This document shows positions 11,187 to 21,627 of a stretch of 64,000 nt of DNA, piece by piece. Source of the DNA: Phytopythium helicoides (Eukaryota > Oomycota > Peronosporomycetes > Pythiales > Pythiaceae); NCBI GenBank assembly GCA_024867545.1, contig JANFNE010000020.1:1116001-1180000 (forward strand), written 5' to 3'. A program made the translations under genes and the position numbers. How positions within the stretch are numbered: the stretch's first letter is position 1; each line of letters begins with the position of its first letter. Under the pieces are notes generated by a model. It made no database searches, had not been told where the DNA came from, and was given only the letters and a program-made list of their open reading frames with translations.

Positions 11187-11464
11187 GCACGCGGTGCTGG
11201 CCTCGTTTAATCTCGAGTTTAGTTTGTCAGTTCGATACATGCATGGTTTATGGCTACACAGCACCTAGATTAGTATTGTATCGCATGACTCGGTTGGATG
11301 ATCAACAGTGGCACCCCCTCGAACTTTGGCTACACATGGATTTTCGTTGTGCAGATTTTCATACCCACAATGATCTGAGACTAAAGTCGCTGAGCGCGTT
11401 GGGACTTTCAGTTTCCAACTTTTCATCTTGCCCGCACGCCAAACCACATCATCAGCACACCCCA

Positions 11465-11869
11465 ATGTCAAAGGCAAACGGAAACGTTGCTATCGATGTT
11501 GACGCCGCCATTGATTCCCTACCTCATGACCAAGCTGTTGCAGTGCGCAACCTTCTTCAGCAACAGGAGCAGGAACACGCAGCACAACTCGAGCGAGAGC
11601 GAATTCAGCACGCTGAAGAGCTTGAGAGGCAAAGACGAAGTGAAGTGCGTGTCGACGTGGTTGATCTGAGTGCCTATCCTGCAGATGGACCTAGTTTAGG
11701 AGTGCACGGGCCTCCGAATGCAAACTACGTTGCCCAACCAGTGACCCCGAAAGGATCAAACAACGACGATGGATGCCAAGACTTTTGGGCAGTGTGCTGC
11801 TGCTGCATTTTCTGTGGTCCGATCGGTGTTTGCTGCTACCTATTGTGTTGCCGCGACGACAAGAAGTGA
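11465..11869 (+). CDS. Small coiled-coil protein with Cys-rich C-terminal tail
   Basis: 134 aa, one exon. An N-terminal coiled coil (RNLLQQQEQEHAAQLERERI, then QHAEELERQRR) is followed by a conserved-looking strand EVRVDVVDLSAYP, a proline and glycine linker, and a C-terminal cluster FWAVCCCCIFCGPIGVCC ending in a basic CCRDDKK. The tail resembles CYSTM-like or palmitoylated membrane modules, so attachment to a membrane face is likely. No enzyme motif is present. It is the intact member of a tandem pair with the gene at 10789. The start is the ATG at 11465; the open frame runs further upstream, but without coding character. Confidence 0.6.
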   Translation: MSKANGNVAIDVDAAIDSLPHDQAVAVRNLLQQQEQEHAAQLERERIQHAEELERQRRSEVRVDVVDLSAYPADGPSLGVHGPPNANYVAQPVTPKGSNNDDGCQDFWAVCCCCIFCGPIGVCCYLLCCRDDKK

Positions 11870-12762
11870 TGCCCTGCAACGGATTTGCATAAAGTGAGTT
11901 TGCTTCGTAGGCTTCGTAACATAAGCTTAAGTTTGCATCATCCGATTTACTTCGAAGTACGAGCTTCTGACTCTTTTTGACCGTGACGGCGATACACCAT
12001 TTAATACAGCAGGTATTTGATGCATTGAAGCTTTGGTGTGTTGTTGCGAAAATTCAAGACGTTGAGATTGTCGGCAGTCAGTGCGTGTGGGTAGCTGGAG
12101 GACATTTCGCTCGCGAGATAATCGCGGTTCAGTCAAATTGATAAAAGTATCTGCATTCAATCTTTTTGGATCTCCCTGTATGGCCATGGAAACCTCTAGT
12201 AGCGGTTGATGTGCCATCATTCTGAAAGCGCAGGGCAGGCACTTATGATAAATGGCTTCAAAGATACAGAATTGATTTCGTACTGCAGCGAACGTATTCT
12301 GTGCTGAGGCTGATACTAAGCTACGCACAATATCTGTTCATTTTCTGCTTCTGGCTGACTTTTGATTCAAAGTTGCGGAACGATCGTAGTACTGGGTCTT
12401 CCTTCCGAGGCTTTACTCATGAATCCTATTTATTTGGTCATCAAGCAAGTGGGCGTCGTCTGTAGCGTGGTTAGAGGCATCCGAGACATGAACGATATGC
12501 TTTATATCGCTGCATGTCACCCAATACTCCCCCGTGACTGAGAAGTACTCGATGAGTGGCATTACAGTATCATCGGTGTCGAGTGAGTTATCTCCAGCTA
12601 GGTGCGCTAGTGAATGGTTCTTGAGAACTAGAATTATGTTGAGAAACAATTGCGTCAATGCCAAACATGTATCGCACCAGTGGAGGCCTTATTTGTCTGA
12701 CAAAGTTTCGGTGCCACGATTGAATACAACCGTGGAAAGCAAAGTGTCCACGATAGCTCTGT
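11870..12762. other. Intergenic, 893 bp
   Basis: This lies between the Cys-tail gene and the 3' end of the GH3 gene. Two minus-strand ORFs (11927-12328 and 12413-12664) are open but show no domain, splice partners or codon character that I trust. AT content is higher than in the flanking genes. I see no repeat or RNA gene. Confidence 0.45.
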
Positions 12763-15390
12763 CTACACAGTCACTGTGCCTTCGAACACAATGTCCTCGA
12801 CACTCTTACCCACAAACACCGGACGCTCGCCCGACGCCAGCTGCCACGCGCCACTCGTCGTGTTGTAGAAGCTCAGCTGCCTCTCGCGGATGCCGATCGT
12901 CAAGGTCGCGCTCTCACCCGCCTCCAGCTCGACGTTTCCGAAACCCACCAGAGCAATCGACGCGAACTGTACGCCAGGATATGCCGTCGCGGCGTTCGTT
13001 GGCGGACCAATGTAGATCTGCGGCACCTCGACACCCTTGACGCTTCCCGTGTTGGTGATCGTCACGGCGACACTGAACTTGGCGTCCCCGCTGTCCGGAC
13101 TACACGAGACCTCGTAGTGCTGTCCACCAGTAGTCGGCGCTGTGCCGGCCTGGAAGTTGGCGTTCGAGTACTCGAACGACGTGTAGCTGAGCCCGTAGCC
13201 GAACGGGAACTGCACACTCGTGTTGGAGTAATGGTACCAACGGTAGCCACTGTTGATCCCCTCGCTGAACGTGGCGTTGTTGTTATCGTCTGTAGCGAAG
13301 CGCTCAGGGAACTCTGGGTTGCGTGTAAGCGACGTGTTGGCACTTTTCGGGTACGTGACCGGCAGTCGGCCCTGAGGATTGTGGTTGCCGAGAAGCAAAT
13401 CAGCCGTCGCCCAGCCGCCCTCTTGGTTCGGGTACAACATATCCAGTACGGCCGCCACTGAGTCGAGCCACGGCATCTCAACTGGCTCGGCGTTGTTGAG
13501 CACCACGACAGTGTTCGGATTGACAGCAGAAACGGCTTCGATTAGCTCGTCCATTCCGTCATCCAGGGTCATGATGATTTGAGAGGGGCTATTCGCAAAC
13601 GCGAAAACTACAGGAGTGTCCACTTCCTGCGCAAGGTCGACAGCGACCTGGATGTTGGTTGCTCGCTGCTCTGGCGTTACCCAGCTCAATCGCACTGATG
13701 TCGGCTCATTGATCAATCCCACAACGTTTGCCTCAATATCGTGCCAGCCCGCTTCCAGATGCACAAACACCTTGATAAGGTCCCAGTTATCATGAGTGGC
13801 GATAGGGTTGCTCCACGGCTTGACGCCGCCGTTGCCTAGCAAACGAAAGCCTTCCGCCTCAGATCCATTGACGGTGAGCGTCCCGACGGCGAAGGTCTGG
13901 CCGTAATCGGTGTTCGAGTGGTTTTGCCACTTCGGAATGGCGCGCGAGAATGAGATTGTGTAGTAGCCCTTCGTCTCGGCATGCACCTGACCACTCCAGG
14001 TGTATGAGGCGTTGGCCGGTAGCGCTGACACACCCGAGAAGTACACGATCTCGTCCGTCACGTTGGTGTCGCTGCCATCACTTCGGGTTAGACCAGACTT
14101 GCCGTCCAGTGTGCGCAGGTGAGTCGATGGAATGATGGAGCCCTCCTGCTCCACGCCCACAGCGAAAGGAATATCTTCGCCGACACGAGACTTGAGCGCG
14201 TCCAGCGTCGATACGAGCCGCTCCGGGATGCCGTACGCCCGCTCAGCGAAGCTTGTGCCGTGCGTGTACTCCACGCCATTGGGGCCGATGACCGCGAACG
14301 ACCGGTCCGCCTTGAGCGGCAGCGTGTTGTTATCGTTCTTGAGCAGCACACCCGACATGACAGCAATGTCGTACGCGAGTGCACCGTGCTCCTCAATGAC
14401 GTCTTGCGGGAGCGGACCCGAGCCGCCAGTGGTAGTGTTGAGCAGCCCAAATTCGTCGTACTTGGCCAAGATGTGACCCAGAGCACGATTCAAGTACGTC
14501 TCGCTCAGGTTCTGCGAGACGTAGATGTAGTCGTAGAGCGCGTCATAGTAGGTTCCGAGCGGCATCTCGAGGTCCATGCCAGCTATTATGCTCTCTCCAG
14601 TGGAGTGGGTGGCTAGCCAGTCACTCATGACAATTGCCTTGCTGTCGTAGTCGTTGCGCACAGTGTCGTAAAGCGGCTGGTACTGGCAAGCCTGCACGCC
14701 GTTGACCTGCGTGTAGGAGCACATGAGGGTAGCAGCATTGCCTTCTTGCAAAAGTGTGCCAGGCGCGACCCAGTAGACCTCTTGGAGGACCTGGGTGTCG
14801 ACTATGCTGTTAGTTGCCGTTCCACTGGCACCGCTCTCCGACGGGCCGATTTGCTTGGTGTTCGCCATGGTCCCTTGTGACTGCGTGCCTTGTACACCTT
14901 GTACTCCCAGGCGCGCATTTAGGTAGGGGTCCTCGCTGTATGACTGCCAAAAGTTGCCTTCCCAGACATCGCGAAGGATGTTCACACGAGGATAGAGCAG
15001 CACAGCCATGTTGAAGAGCTTGGCCTCCTTTCCGACTAGCATGCCATGGTTGTATGCGGCTTCGAGCGACCACGTCGCCGCCACGTTAAGCTGCATGGGC
15101 GGTGCTGTCGCATTCTCCACGATATTGACACCTGCCTCACCGTCTGCCAGACGCACAGTGGGGATTCCGAGCTCCTCGACGCCAATGCTATAGCCAGCCT
15201 GCTGCTGGTTGCCGGTCAATTCGACGGCGCCATGTACGAGGCTGACTTTCTGCTCGGGGGTCATGGTCTCGATGAGTGCGTCGACCTTGGTGTTTCCGGT
15301 GTGCCATTCGACGGATGCTTGGAAGTCGTATTCAGCGTTGGCAAGTCGCGCGAGGAGCGCAACTGCGATGGGCCACTTGAGAGACACCAT
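12763..15390 (-). CDS. Secreted beta-glucosidase, glycoside hydrolase family 3 with PA14 insert
   Basis: A single exon of 875 aa. It begins with a signal peptide (core IAVALLARLANA). The family 3 TIM barrel follows, with LADGEAGVN and the nucleophile loop IVMSDWLATHS (Asp near residue 257). Next comes the alpha/beta sandwich, interrupted by a PA14-like beta domain at about residues 427-575 (DEIVYFSGVSALPANASYTW). The C-terminal fibronectin-III-like domain starts around FPFGYGLSYTSFEYSN. It should release glucose from beta-glucans or glycosides outside the cell, in nutrition or wall remodelling. The Lys-His pair that usually contacts the sugar reads TKQIGPSES here, so His is replaced by Gln. 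Many N-glycosylation sites fit secretion. Confidence 0.92.
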   Translation of the reverse strand: MVSLKWPIAVALLARLANAEYDFQASVEWHTGNTKVDALIETMTPEQKVSLVHGAVELTGNQQQAGYSIGVEELGIPTVRLADGEAGVNIVENATAPPMQLNVAATWSLEAAYNHGMLVGKEAKLFNMAVLLYPRVNILRDVWEGNFWQSYSEDPYLNARLGVQGVQGTQSQGTMANTKQIGPSESGASGTATNSIVDTQVLQEVYWVAPGTLLQEGNAATLMCSYTQVNGVQACQYQPLYDTVRNDYDSKAIVMSDWLATHSTGESIIAGMDLEMPLGTYYDALYDYIYVSQNLSETYLNRALGHILAKYDEFGLLNTTTGGSGPLPQDVIEEHGALAYDIAVMSGVLLKNDNNTLPLKADRSFAVIGPNGVEYTHGTSFAERAYGIPERLVSTLDALKSRVGEDIPFAVGVEQEGSIIPSTHLRTLDGKSGLTRSDGSDTNVTDEIVYFSGVSALPANASYTWSGQVHAETKGYYTISFSRAIPKWQNHSNTDYGQTFAVGTLTVNGSEAEGFRLLGNGGVKPWSNPIATHDNWDLIKVFVHLEAGWHDIEANVVGLINEPTSVRLSWVTPEQRATNIQVAVDLAQEVDTPVVFAFANSPSQIIMTLDDGMDELIEAVSAVNPNTVVVLNNAEPVEMPWLDSVAAVLDMLYPNQEGGWATADLLLGNHNPQGRLPVTYPKSANTSLTRNPEFPERFATDDNNNATFSEGINSGYRWYHYSNTSVQFPFGYGLSYTSFEYSNANFQAGTAPTTGGQHYEVSCSPDSGDAKFSVAVTITNTGSVKGVEVPQIYIGPPTNAATAYPGVQFASIALVGFGNVELEAGESATLTIGIRERQLSFYNTTSGAWQLASGERPVFVGKSVEDIVFEGTVTV

Positions 15391-17125
15391 GGTCCGCGTT
15401 TTTGCTTCAGCGAGTTAGTTGGGTGGCGTGTTGGGACTTGGTCAAAGTGCTTCAGGCCAGGCAAATTTGCGAATGAGCGAGGAGGTCGGGAAGGTAGAAG
15501 CTGTAGGGTGAGGGTCGAAGCTGTTGGTCGCTATACGATTGAAGTAGCACGACTGTCAACACGTCGACTCCCTTGATCACATGAGCCAGTGGAGAGCCAC
15601 AACCGTGATTGCCGCTGGTTGCTAGGGATGATACTCTACTGCTGGTTTTACGTTGATTATGAAGGAACTGTCCATACCCTCTTGAAGTCTCGGGGTTTTG
15701 TGATATTAGCGACTTCGAAGGTCGAATGATGATGAAGGATCTGCTCATAGCCACTCGAAGTTTATTACGATATTCAAGGCTTCCTGTGAACAGGAAACTG
15801 TCACGCATGAGTTGGCTGGTATTTGATCACTCACATCACGCATCATACTTGATTCATTTCGCTCGGTCGCTAGGAAAGACACCCAAACGCGTTTTCACCA
15901 CCTCGAGCAAATGTGACTGGCAGCGAGGATACCTAGGAGAGAGGCGCTTGACTAACTGTCGTCTAACTCTGGTTTGGCTGGGAATAGCTGTCCGTTTCAA
16001 TCTTGGGCGAGTCTTGAGCTGTGCCCCTCAAAGGCGAGAATCTCTTCTGCTCAAAAGCTGTTTTCGACCTTTATCCACTGGCTATAGAGACATCACTCGT
16101 GCGTTATCTTGGAATTGATTATGCGTGATATAAATAACAATAAAAAAGACTTTCGTCATCAATGTCGTTTCGGCCCATACCAAGATGATGATGAAGGACC
16201 TGTCCATATCAACTGCACATCCCCTCTTACTTCATAATCACCACAAATTCAAGGTTGTCATGCTTTCGTGCTGTCGCCTACACTGTACCACATCGCCACT
16301 GCATTTTTCCATTCATGTGATGTACCTTGAATTTTGACGAGAGGCGCGCAATGTCTGCACCAAATTAACAAATTAGTTGCCAGGTCGTTGGAGATAGAAG
16401 CACTATCCATCCCACCATTTTTTTTTTGCTGCTGACAACTGCAACTACAGCAACCGCCCCTGCTGTTTTAGCTAGTGTGCATCGCTGATAGCTCAAACGA
16501 TTCTTCAGCACCAGTCGTTTATCTAGCACCAGCAACTATTGACCTGCATACTAGGTTCTGCATCATTTTTCGATCCAAGTTATAACGTCTGTAAATGTGG
16601 TGGCAGAATAGTTCACTTCAGCTGAAGCAGCCGATTTGGATCCATTGCTCACGTGTCTGGGTCAACCCAGAGAACTCCATGAACGAATTGTTCCATTCTA
16701 TCCACTCCACCGGCTATCAAAATCGATTCCTGGTGCCATTATTTACCATGGATTCTTGAAATACGGCCATTTGGCAAATTACACCGCTTTCATTTGCTTC
16801 GATACCGTCCATATTTGATCCCCTTTCAGATCTGCTGCGTCGCGTGCGTCGGTTCCTTGGATCGCCTTCACAACGTCTGCTTCTCCACTCGTACTCGAAA
16901 TAGTGATTTGAATGTGAAAAGATCGCTCTATCTCGCTCAGAGTGATCATAATGATGACCACAAGTGCCACAAGAGTAGGATTGTCTTCGACCTCGGCGGT
17001 TCGAATTCAACAGCTCAACTGTCGTGGCTACACTCCTTTGCTGGTATTGGTTTCATTACGGTGGAGCCAAGCAAACTGGAAGCTGAAATCCGCACCTGTT
17101 CATTTCACAGCCAAGAGCGAGCATA
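15391..17125. other. Gene-poor intergenic stretch, 1.7 kb
   Basis: This is the longest clearly gene-free stretch. It is AT-richer than the genes, with a T tract at 16419-16428. It contains imperfect copies of a GATGATGAAGGA-type unit (listed separately). Small ORFs on both strands are not convincing. One minus-strand frame at 16779-16990 reads like a hydrophobic segment followed by a hydrophilic tail and stop, and may be a gene relic. Confidence 0.5.
15654..16211 (+). repeat. Imperfect dispersed direct repeat, three copies
   Basis: A unit resembling GATGAAGGAYCTGYCCATA occurs at about 15654-15676, 15727-15749 and 16186-16208. The last two share the longer GATGATGATGAAGGA start. The second and third copies are each followed within about 60 bp by ATTCAAGG. 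They could be remains of a decayed repeat or binding sites for one factor upstream of the GH3 gene. Identity is imperfect. Confidence 0.35.
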
Positions 17126-18972
17126 TCAGCAACATGTTATGAATGTTTGCAGCATCTCAATTGACCTACCGAAGTGCAGGATGAGTCCTTGCACGGTGTA
17201 AACCACCCAAACAACGAATCCTGCCTGAACCGAGGCCCAATGACTTTCAAGCACCATCGCGAGCTGAGCTGTTGGAGAGAAGCCTAGTCGCATGCGCAAA
17301 ATCAAATCGATTGTAATGAGAGTCACGAGCTCCAGCAGTCCATACGACAACATTCGGAGCGCAGTCGAGTCGATGGTTTCGACGCTGACGGTCGCAAGCT
17401 GTGGACAATAGATTCTGTTCGGTAAGCGAATCATTGCAGTCATATAGGATGCTGGAAGATAGAGTTAGCGTTCGGAGTAAAGAGAATAGACAGTGCATGT
17501 AGCGAAAACGTACTGTATACAATGGGTACGATAACTTCAACAAGTTCTCCGAGCATGATGAATTCAGTTAGATGAAGTAGCTGGAGAGTGGTTGCGGTGT
17601 ATTTTGTTTCAGTTGCGTTGCGCAGTATTGGGTTCGACTTGTTCGTTAAACCGGTGACGCTATTGACAATGGGATCAGGCCGAGTTGGTGCAATTCCATA
17701 AGTGGCTGAAGGTCCTGCCAATAGCGCAGTGTTCATTGATGGCACTGCGTGTACCTTTGCGCCTCTCAAATGTGGTAGCTTCAAGTGCCGAGAGTTTGGG
17801 TGGTTGCCAGTTTGGATGAGCCCAGTACCACGCAGAGTAAGCTCCTCTTCGGGTTGTAGAAATAAAATCAATTGTAGTGCACAGTCAACAACAGAAGTGC
17901 CGCGCGGTACATCTCTTTTTCGTTTTCGTATTGCTCGATCTAGAGAATCAAGTCGCTTTACCATGACGTGCACATCATAAATCATTGCACTAGCATGGAG
18001 AACATCGACAACCAATAGGACCACAACCGTCATGATAGAGGTAGCATTCTGCATCGTGAATGCCACAAACATGGCGTGGCCAACCTCAGCGTTGAAAGTC
18101 ACGATTTCTGCTTTTCTATCTGCTTGCTCTTTGACAATTTTACCGACAGCAAATCTGTACCATATCTTCACAAAACCAAGCACAATAGAGAGTGCAGTTT
18201 GACTCCACGGAGAGGCGAGCTGGAATAAGTGATTGTAGAGTGGGTAGAGAAACATCTGAGTGAAAGCTAGTCCAGACACGTTAAACCATTCTTTGAGCGA
18301 CTTGGCAGCGCTCGGATTTGCGAGTATGCGGCGGAAAGAGATGATTGCCATCACCATCATCATTGCCCACACTCCAGGAACTGAGCAAATTAGCAATCCG
18401 AATGGGACTGGGAAACTGATTTGAGTCGCCAAGAGGTATGCAGTTACGATCGATATTATGGTTGCACAAATTGCAGTAAGCAGGCCTTGCATGATTGTAA
18501 GATCTAGTAGCCGAACAACTACATGCGCCATTATAATGTAGCAACTCGCATTGATAAAGTTGACGAGTGCGAATCGAGCCCAAAAAACTGTATTGTCGTA
18601 GGTTCCAGCAGATGGTGGGTTGAGTGGGGCAAGTTCAATTGATACAACGATCATGATGCTAGGCAACGGAGTGACGAGAAGCAGAGCAGCGAGTCTCCAG
18701 GCAGTGAATTTGTTTGTGTTGTAATCATGGAGGGCACACAGCCTTTGTGTCGAGTACTGGCCTTGATGTTCGATTTGCGCTGACCGAATAAGTTGGAGAG
18801 TAGTAGAAGTCGGGCTTTGGATATGAGACTCGGAAGCACCTTGATCCATTGCAACTTTGACGGTAGGGTGAAGCTGAATCGTCAAGGCAGGTGCAAAAGT
18901 GAGTGCCAAATCCGTCATGCCGGCGGACAGTTGGACTAAATCTGGAGAATGGTGCCCTACAGAGAGTCCCAT
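17126..18972 (-). CDS. Multi-pass membrane protein, oomycete type
   Basis: Two exons on the minus strand, 17514-18972 and 17126-17451, joined across a 62 bp GT-AG intron with matching phase; 594 aa. The first 90 residues are soluble. Several long hydrophobic segments follow, for example LAALLLVTPLPSIMIVVSI, AICATIISIVTAYLLATQ and SIMTVVVLLVVDVLHASAMI. After a Pro-rich loop come further segments after the intron, ending near VVWVVYTVQGLILHFG. The pattern of paired helices around a central cytosolic loop, closing in a short LxHFG-like end, is common in large families of unnamed oomycete membrane proteins. There is no transporter signature I can name. The start is the first ATG, at 18972. Confidence 0.7.
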
Positions 18973-19408
18973 TTTACAGCTTACGCAAAGTTTTCTCGCG
19001 CTGCCCTCGTAGTTATGGCACAGAACTCACCATCAACTCAGCGTTTCCGCAAGTTCGCCAGTCATTCTCTCCCAAATAGCATGAACTCATTACGAACAAA
19101 CAAATGAAAATGCACTACCTTTACAAAGCAACAAATCCCATGAAGCAAATGGAAGATGCAGACAGAGGTCTCTCTTCCCTCTTTCTGTTTCCCGCTCACA
19201 AATTGAATATCCACACACTGAGAATAGATCAAACGAGACAAAATGCTTGTGGTTGAGAGGTTCACCCTCCCTCACAGCATATATACTGGGAAACGGTAGA
19301 AAGCATGCAAGGAGACTCTAGAGAAAAAAAAAAAAAAAAATTGTTCATGATCGCAAGCGACCATCTCGCGGTGGCGGAACTACGTATAACATGGATAATC
19401 TCAAGGCT
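18973..19408. other. Intergenic, 436 bp, with poly-A run
   Basis: This is the gap between the start of the membrane protein gene and the stop of the Kazal gene, both on the minus strand. An uninterrupted A tract lies at about 19323-19340, which on the minus strand is a T tract just after the Kazal stop. No gene is seen. Confidence 0.45.
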
Positions 19409-20194
19409 CTAGACGGACGCTTTCCCAGTCGTACCACTTGCGCACTCATCGTCACTAGCTTGTGTTAGGTTCAGCTCTGGGTTGTTGCAGCTTGCCACGC
19501 TTAGTGCGCACGAGTTCGAGTACGTGTTTCCGTCCGAGCCACAAACCGGCGAGTAAATCATCGGGCACATTTGCGGACAAGAAGAGCCCTCTGAACTGCT
19601 GGAGCTTCCGTTGCTGCCATCACCGACGTTGAGGTCTGCTTCACCCGCCTGTGAGTCGATGCTAGAGCTGGTGTCTCCCACAGTTGGGTCGGCCTCATCA
19701 CCAACACTCGACCCGCTGCTTGCTGAACGCTCGCACTCTCCGTCCCCAACCTGCTCGAGTGTCGTATCTTTGCATTGGGCAAGTCCGAGCATGCACGAGT
19801 TCGAGTACGTGTTGCCATCCGATCCACATACGGGCGTGTAATCCATAGTGCAGACTCGGTTCGCACATCCATCCGTCGACGTGCTGCTCTCACTAGCCAC
19901 AGAGGAGTCTGACCCCGCACACTGCGCGTCCGGCGCCGCGACGAGCCCGCTCCCGGGGCTCTGGCACTGCGCAATCTGCAGGAAGCACTCGTTGTCGTAC
20001 AGCTGACCATCAGAGCCGCACACTGGGTCGTAAATCTCGAAGCACGCGTCGGGGCAGTCGGAGGCTGAGGCTGAGGCCGAATTGTCCGCTGGGGCCACCG
20101 TTCCGACCGGCGCGTCCGTCGAGCTGCCAGCAGAGACCGAGCGCGAGCTCACAGCCGCGGTCACCAGCAGTAGGAGAAAGGCAGGCCGGCGCAT
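19409..20194 (-). CDS. Secreted Kazal-type serine protease inhibitor, three domains
   Basis: 261 aa starting at MRRPAFLL, with a signal peptide (core [11 protein letters not shown], cleavage likely after SVSA). I chose this ATG over the upstream frame because it begins the signal. Three Kazal domains follow, each with the Y-x-P-V-C-G-S-D-G core and C-x-P1-x-Y spacing. The predicted P1 residues are Glu in domain 1 (CFEIYDPVC), Met in domain 2 (CTMDYTPVC) and Met in domain 3 (CPMIYSPVC). Met at P1 suits subtilisin- or elastase-like targets; Glu suits a Glu-specific protease. Ser-rich acidic linkers separate the domains. In oomycetes such proteins (EPI family) block host apoplastic proteases or regulate self proteases. 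The target here is not known. Confidence 0.92.
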   Translation of the reverse strand: MRRPAFLLLLVTAAVSSRSVSAGSSTDAPVGTVAPADNSASASASDCPDACFEIYDPVCGSDGQLYDNECFLQIAQCQSPGSGLVAAPDAQCAGSDSSVASESSTSTDGCANRVCTMDYTPVCGSDGNTYSNSCMLGLAQCKDTTLEQVGDGECERSASSGSSVGDEADPTVGDTSSSIDSQAGEADLNVGDGSNGSSSSSEGSSCPQMCPMIYSPVCGSDGNTYSNSCALSVASCNNPELNLTQASDDECASGTTGKASV

Positions 20195-20589
20195 GAGTTG
20201 TGGAGTGAAGGTCACTTGTGCTCGAGGCGTCGAGTTGGAAAGTGACAAGCATGCCGGCCTTTTGCTGTTCGCTCCTATACATAGAGGCAGTTCACCCAAG
20301 CATGGGTACAGCAGCTGCAGGCAGCTTCAACATGTGGCGTGGGTTGCACCGCACTGTACACACATAGTGAGCGGTTAGCAAAGTTGAAGACGCCGAGCGA
20401 GCGACTAAGAACACCAGCTGTTGCCGTGAACTGGCTCGGTATCCATTCGTCTGCAAGCCATCTGTCACCGCGCACGACCATACAATCGTCAAGTGAAGCA
20501 AAGTCTCAGCTGGAAAGTGTAACCCGCGTACCCCTCGTCGCCACAAGGTACGTCACTTCCGATTTTGCGGCCTGGGGGGAAGATCCATT
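20195..20589. promoter_or_regulatory. Divergent promoter region, Kazal and HAD genes
   Basis: This is a 395 bp gap between outward-facing genes. It has CTATACATAGAG at about 20275, a TATA-like run on either strand, and no other element I would name. Confidence 0.35.
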
Positions 20590-21627
20590 ATGACGAAGGT
20601 GCTGCGCGTGGCTGTCGCGCCTCCTGGCGACTCGCTGTGGCTCACTGGCAACTCACCTTCCGCCGTTCCATGTGCGCAGGTCATCCCCGGGCTCGCGGCC
20701 ATCGCGGCGCGGTACGACGTGTTCATTCTGGACCAGTATGGCGTGCTGCACAACGGCAGCGAGCCATACCGCGCGGCTGTCGACTGTCTCCGGCAGCTGC
20801 TGGACGCAGGGAAAACGGTAGTTCTGCTCTCAAACACGTCCAAGCGCGCAGTGGACCTCGCGCCGAAGCTCAAGTCGCTCGGCTTCCCCACGCACTTTTT
20901 GGGCTCTGTGACGGGGGGAGAAGTCGCGTGGAAGTACCTTGATGAGCGGCGTTCCACCCTCTCCAAGTGCTCGCTCATTACGTCGAGCCTGGAGGAGAAC
21001 GTGGCCAATCGCCAGCAGAACCCCATGTCGCTCTTCCATGGATTGGATGTTGAAGTTGTGCCCATCGACCAGGCAGAGTTCCTCATCGTGGAGGGCACGG
21101 AGCAGGTGTGCTACAGCGACAAGGCTGCCGAAGCGCTCTCGACCGACTACCGCGAGTCTGGCGTAATTAACGCAGCTATCAAGAGCTTTCTGGAGAATGG
21201 ACGCAAGAAAAACCTCCCCATGCTGTGCACCAACCCAGACGTGCTCGCGGTGGTGGCGGGGGAGACCGTCGTGCACATGGGTGGCGGCATAGCCAAAGAG
21301 TACGAGGCGATGGGAGGGACTGTGGTGTATTTTGGCAAGCCGCGTCGGGAGCACTTCCAGGTGTGCCTCGACATGGCCAAGGTCACACCAGAGGACCTGT
21401 CGCGCGTCGTGCACGTTGGCGACTCGCTTCATCATGACGTACAGGGAGCCAAGAACACAGGGATCGACTCCGTCTTCATCGCCGCCGGCATCCACGCGCC
21501 AGAGTTGGAGGTGAATGCGTGGTCAGACAACGAAGAAGATCTGCGTATCAAACCCGAGCTGCTCGACCGATTACTAGAGGAGTCAAAGCTGTATCCCACA
21601 TATGCGTGCACTCACTTTAGTTGGTGA
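20590..21627 (+). CDS. HAD-superfamily phosphatase, subclass IIA
   Basis: 345 aa in one exon. HAD motif I is FILDQYGVLHNG, with Asp as the expected nucleophile. Motif II is VVLLSNTSKR and motif IV is HVGDSLHHDVQGAK. The large cap between them is of the C2 (IIA) kind, as in sugar-phosphate, NagD-like and TIGR01459-type phosphatases. The second catalytic Asp position is Tyr-neighboured (DQY rather than DxD), which is normal for the TIGR01459 group. The substrate is unknown. The start ATG is the first in the frame and lies close to the divergent Kazal gene. Confidence 0.85.
   Translation: MTKVLRVAVAPPGDSLWLTGNSPSAVPCAQVIPGLAAIAARYDVFILDQYGVLHNGSEPYRAAVDCLRQLLDAGKTVVLLSNTSKRAVDLAPKLKSLGFPTHFLGSVTGGEVAWKYLDERRSTLSKCSLITSSLEENVANRQQNPMSLFHGLDVEVVPIDQAEFLIVEGTEQVCYSDKAAEALSTDYRESGVINAAIKSFLENGRKKNLPMLCTNPDVLAVVAGETVVHMGGGIAKEYEAMGGTVVYFGKPRREHFQVCLDMAKVTPEDLSRVVHVGDSLHHDVQGAKNTGIDSVFIAAGIHAPELEVNAWSDNEEDLRIKPELLDRLLEESKLYPTYACTHFSW

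Noticed and set aside
11927..12664. Two minus-strand ORFs in the gap before the GH3 gene
   Set aside because: No domain, no signal peptide or splice partners, and both strands are equally open in parts.
16779..16990. Minus-strand frame with a hydrophobic segment and hydrophilic tail (VALVVIIMITLSEIERSF), possibly a last exon of the membrane protein gene
   Set aside because: Only an AAG acceptor and an intron of about 180 bp would connect it, and the preceding exon already ends in a natural HFG-type terminus. It is kept as a possible relic only.
16996..17008. GGTTCGAATTC, like a tRNA B box
   Set aside because: It mismatches the conserved final CC, and no A box or cloverleaf stems are found at the proper distance.
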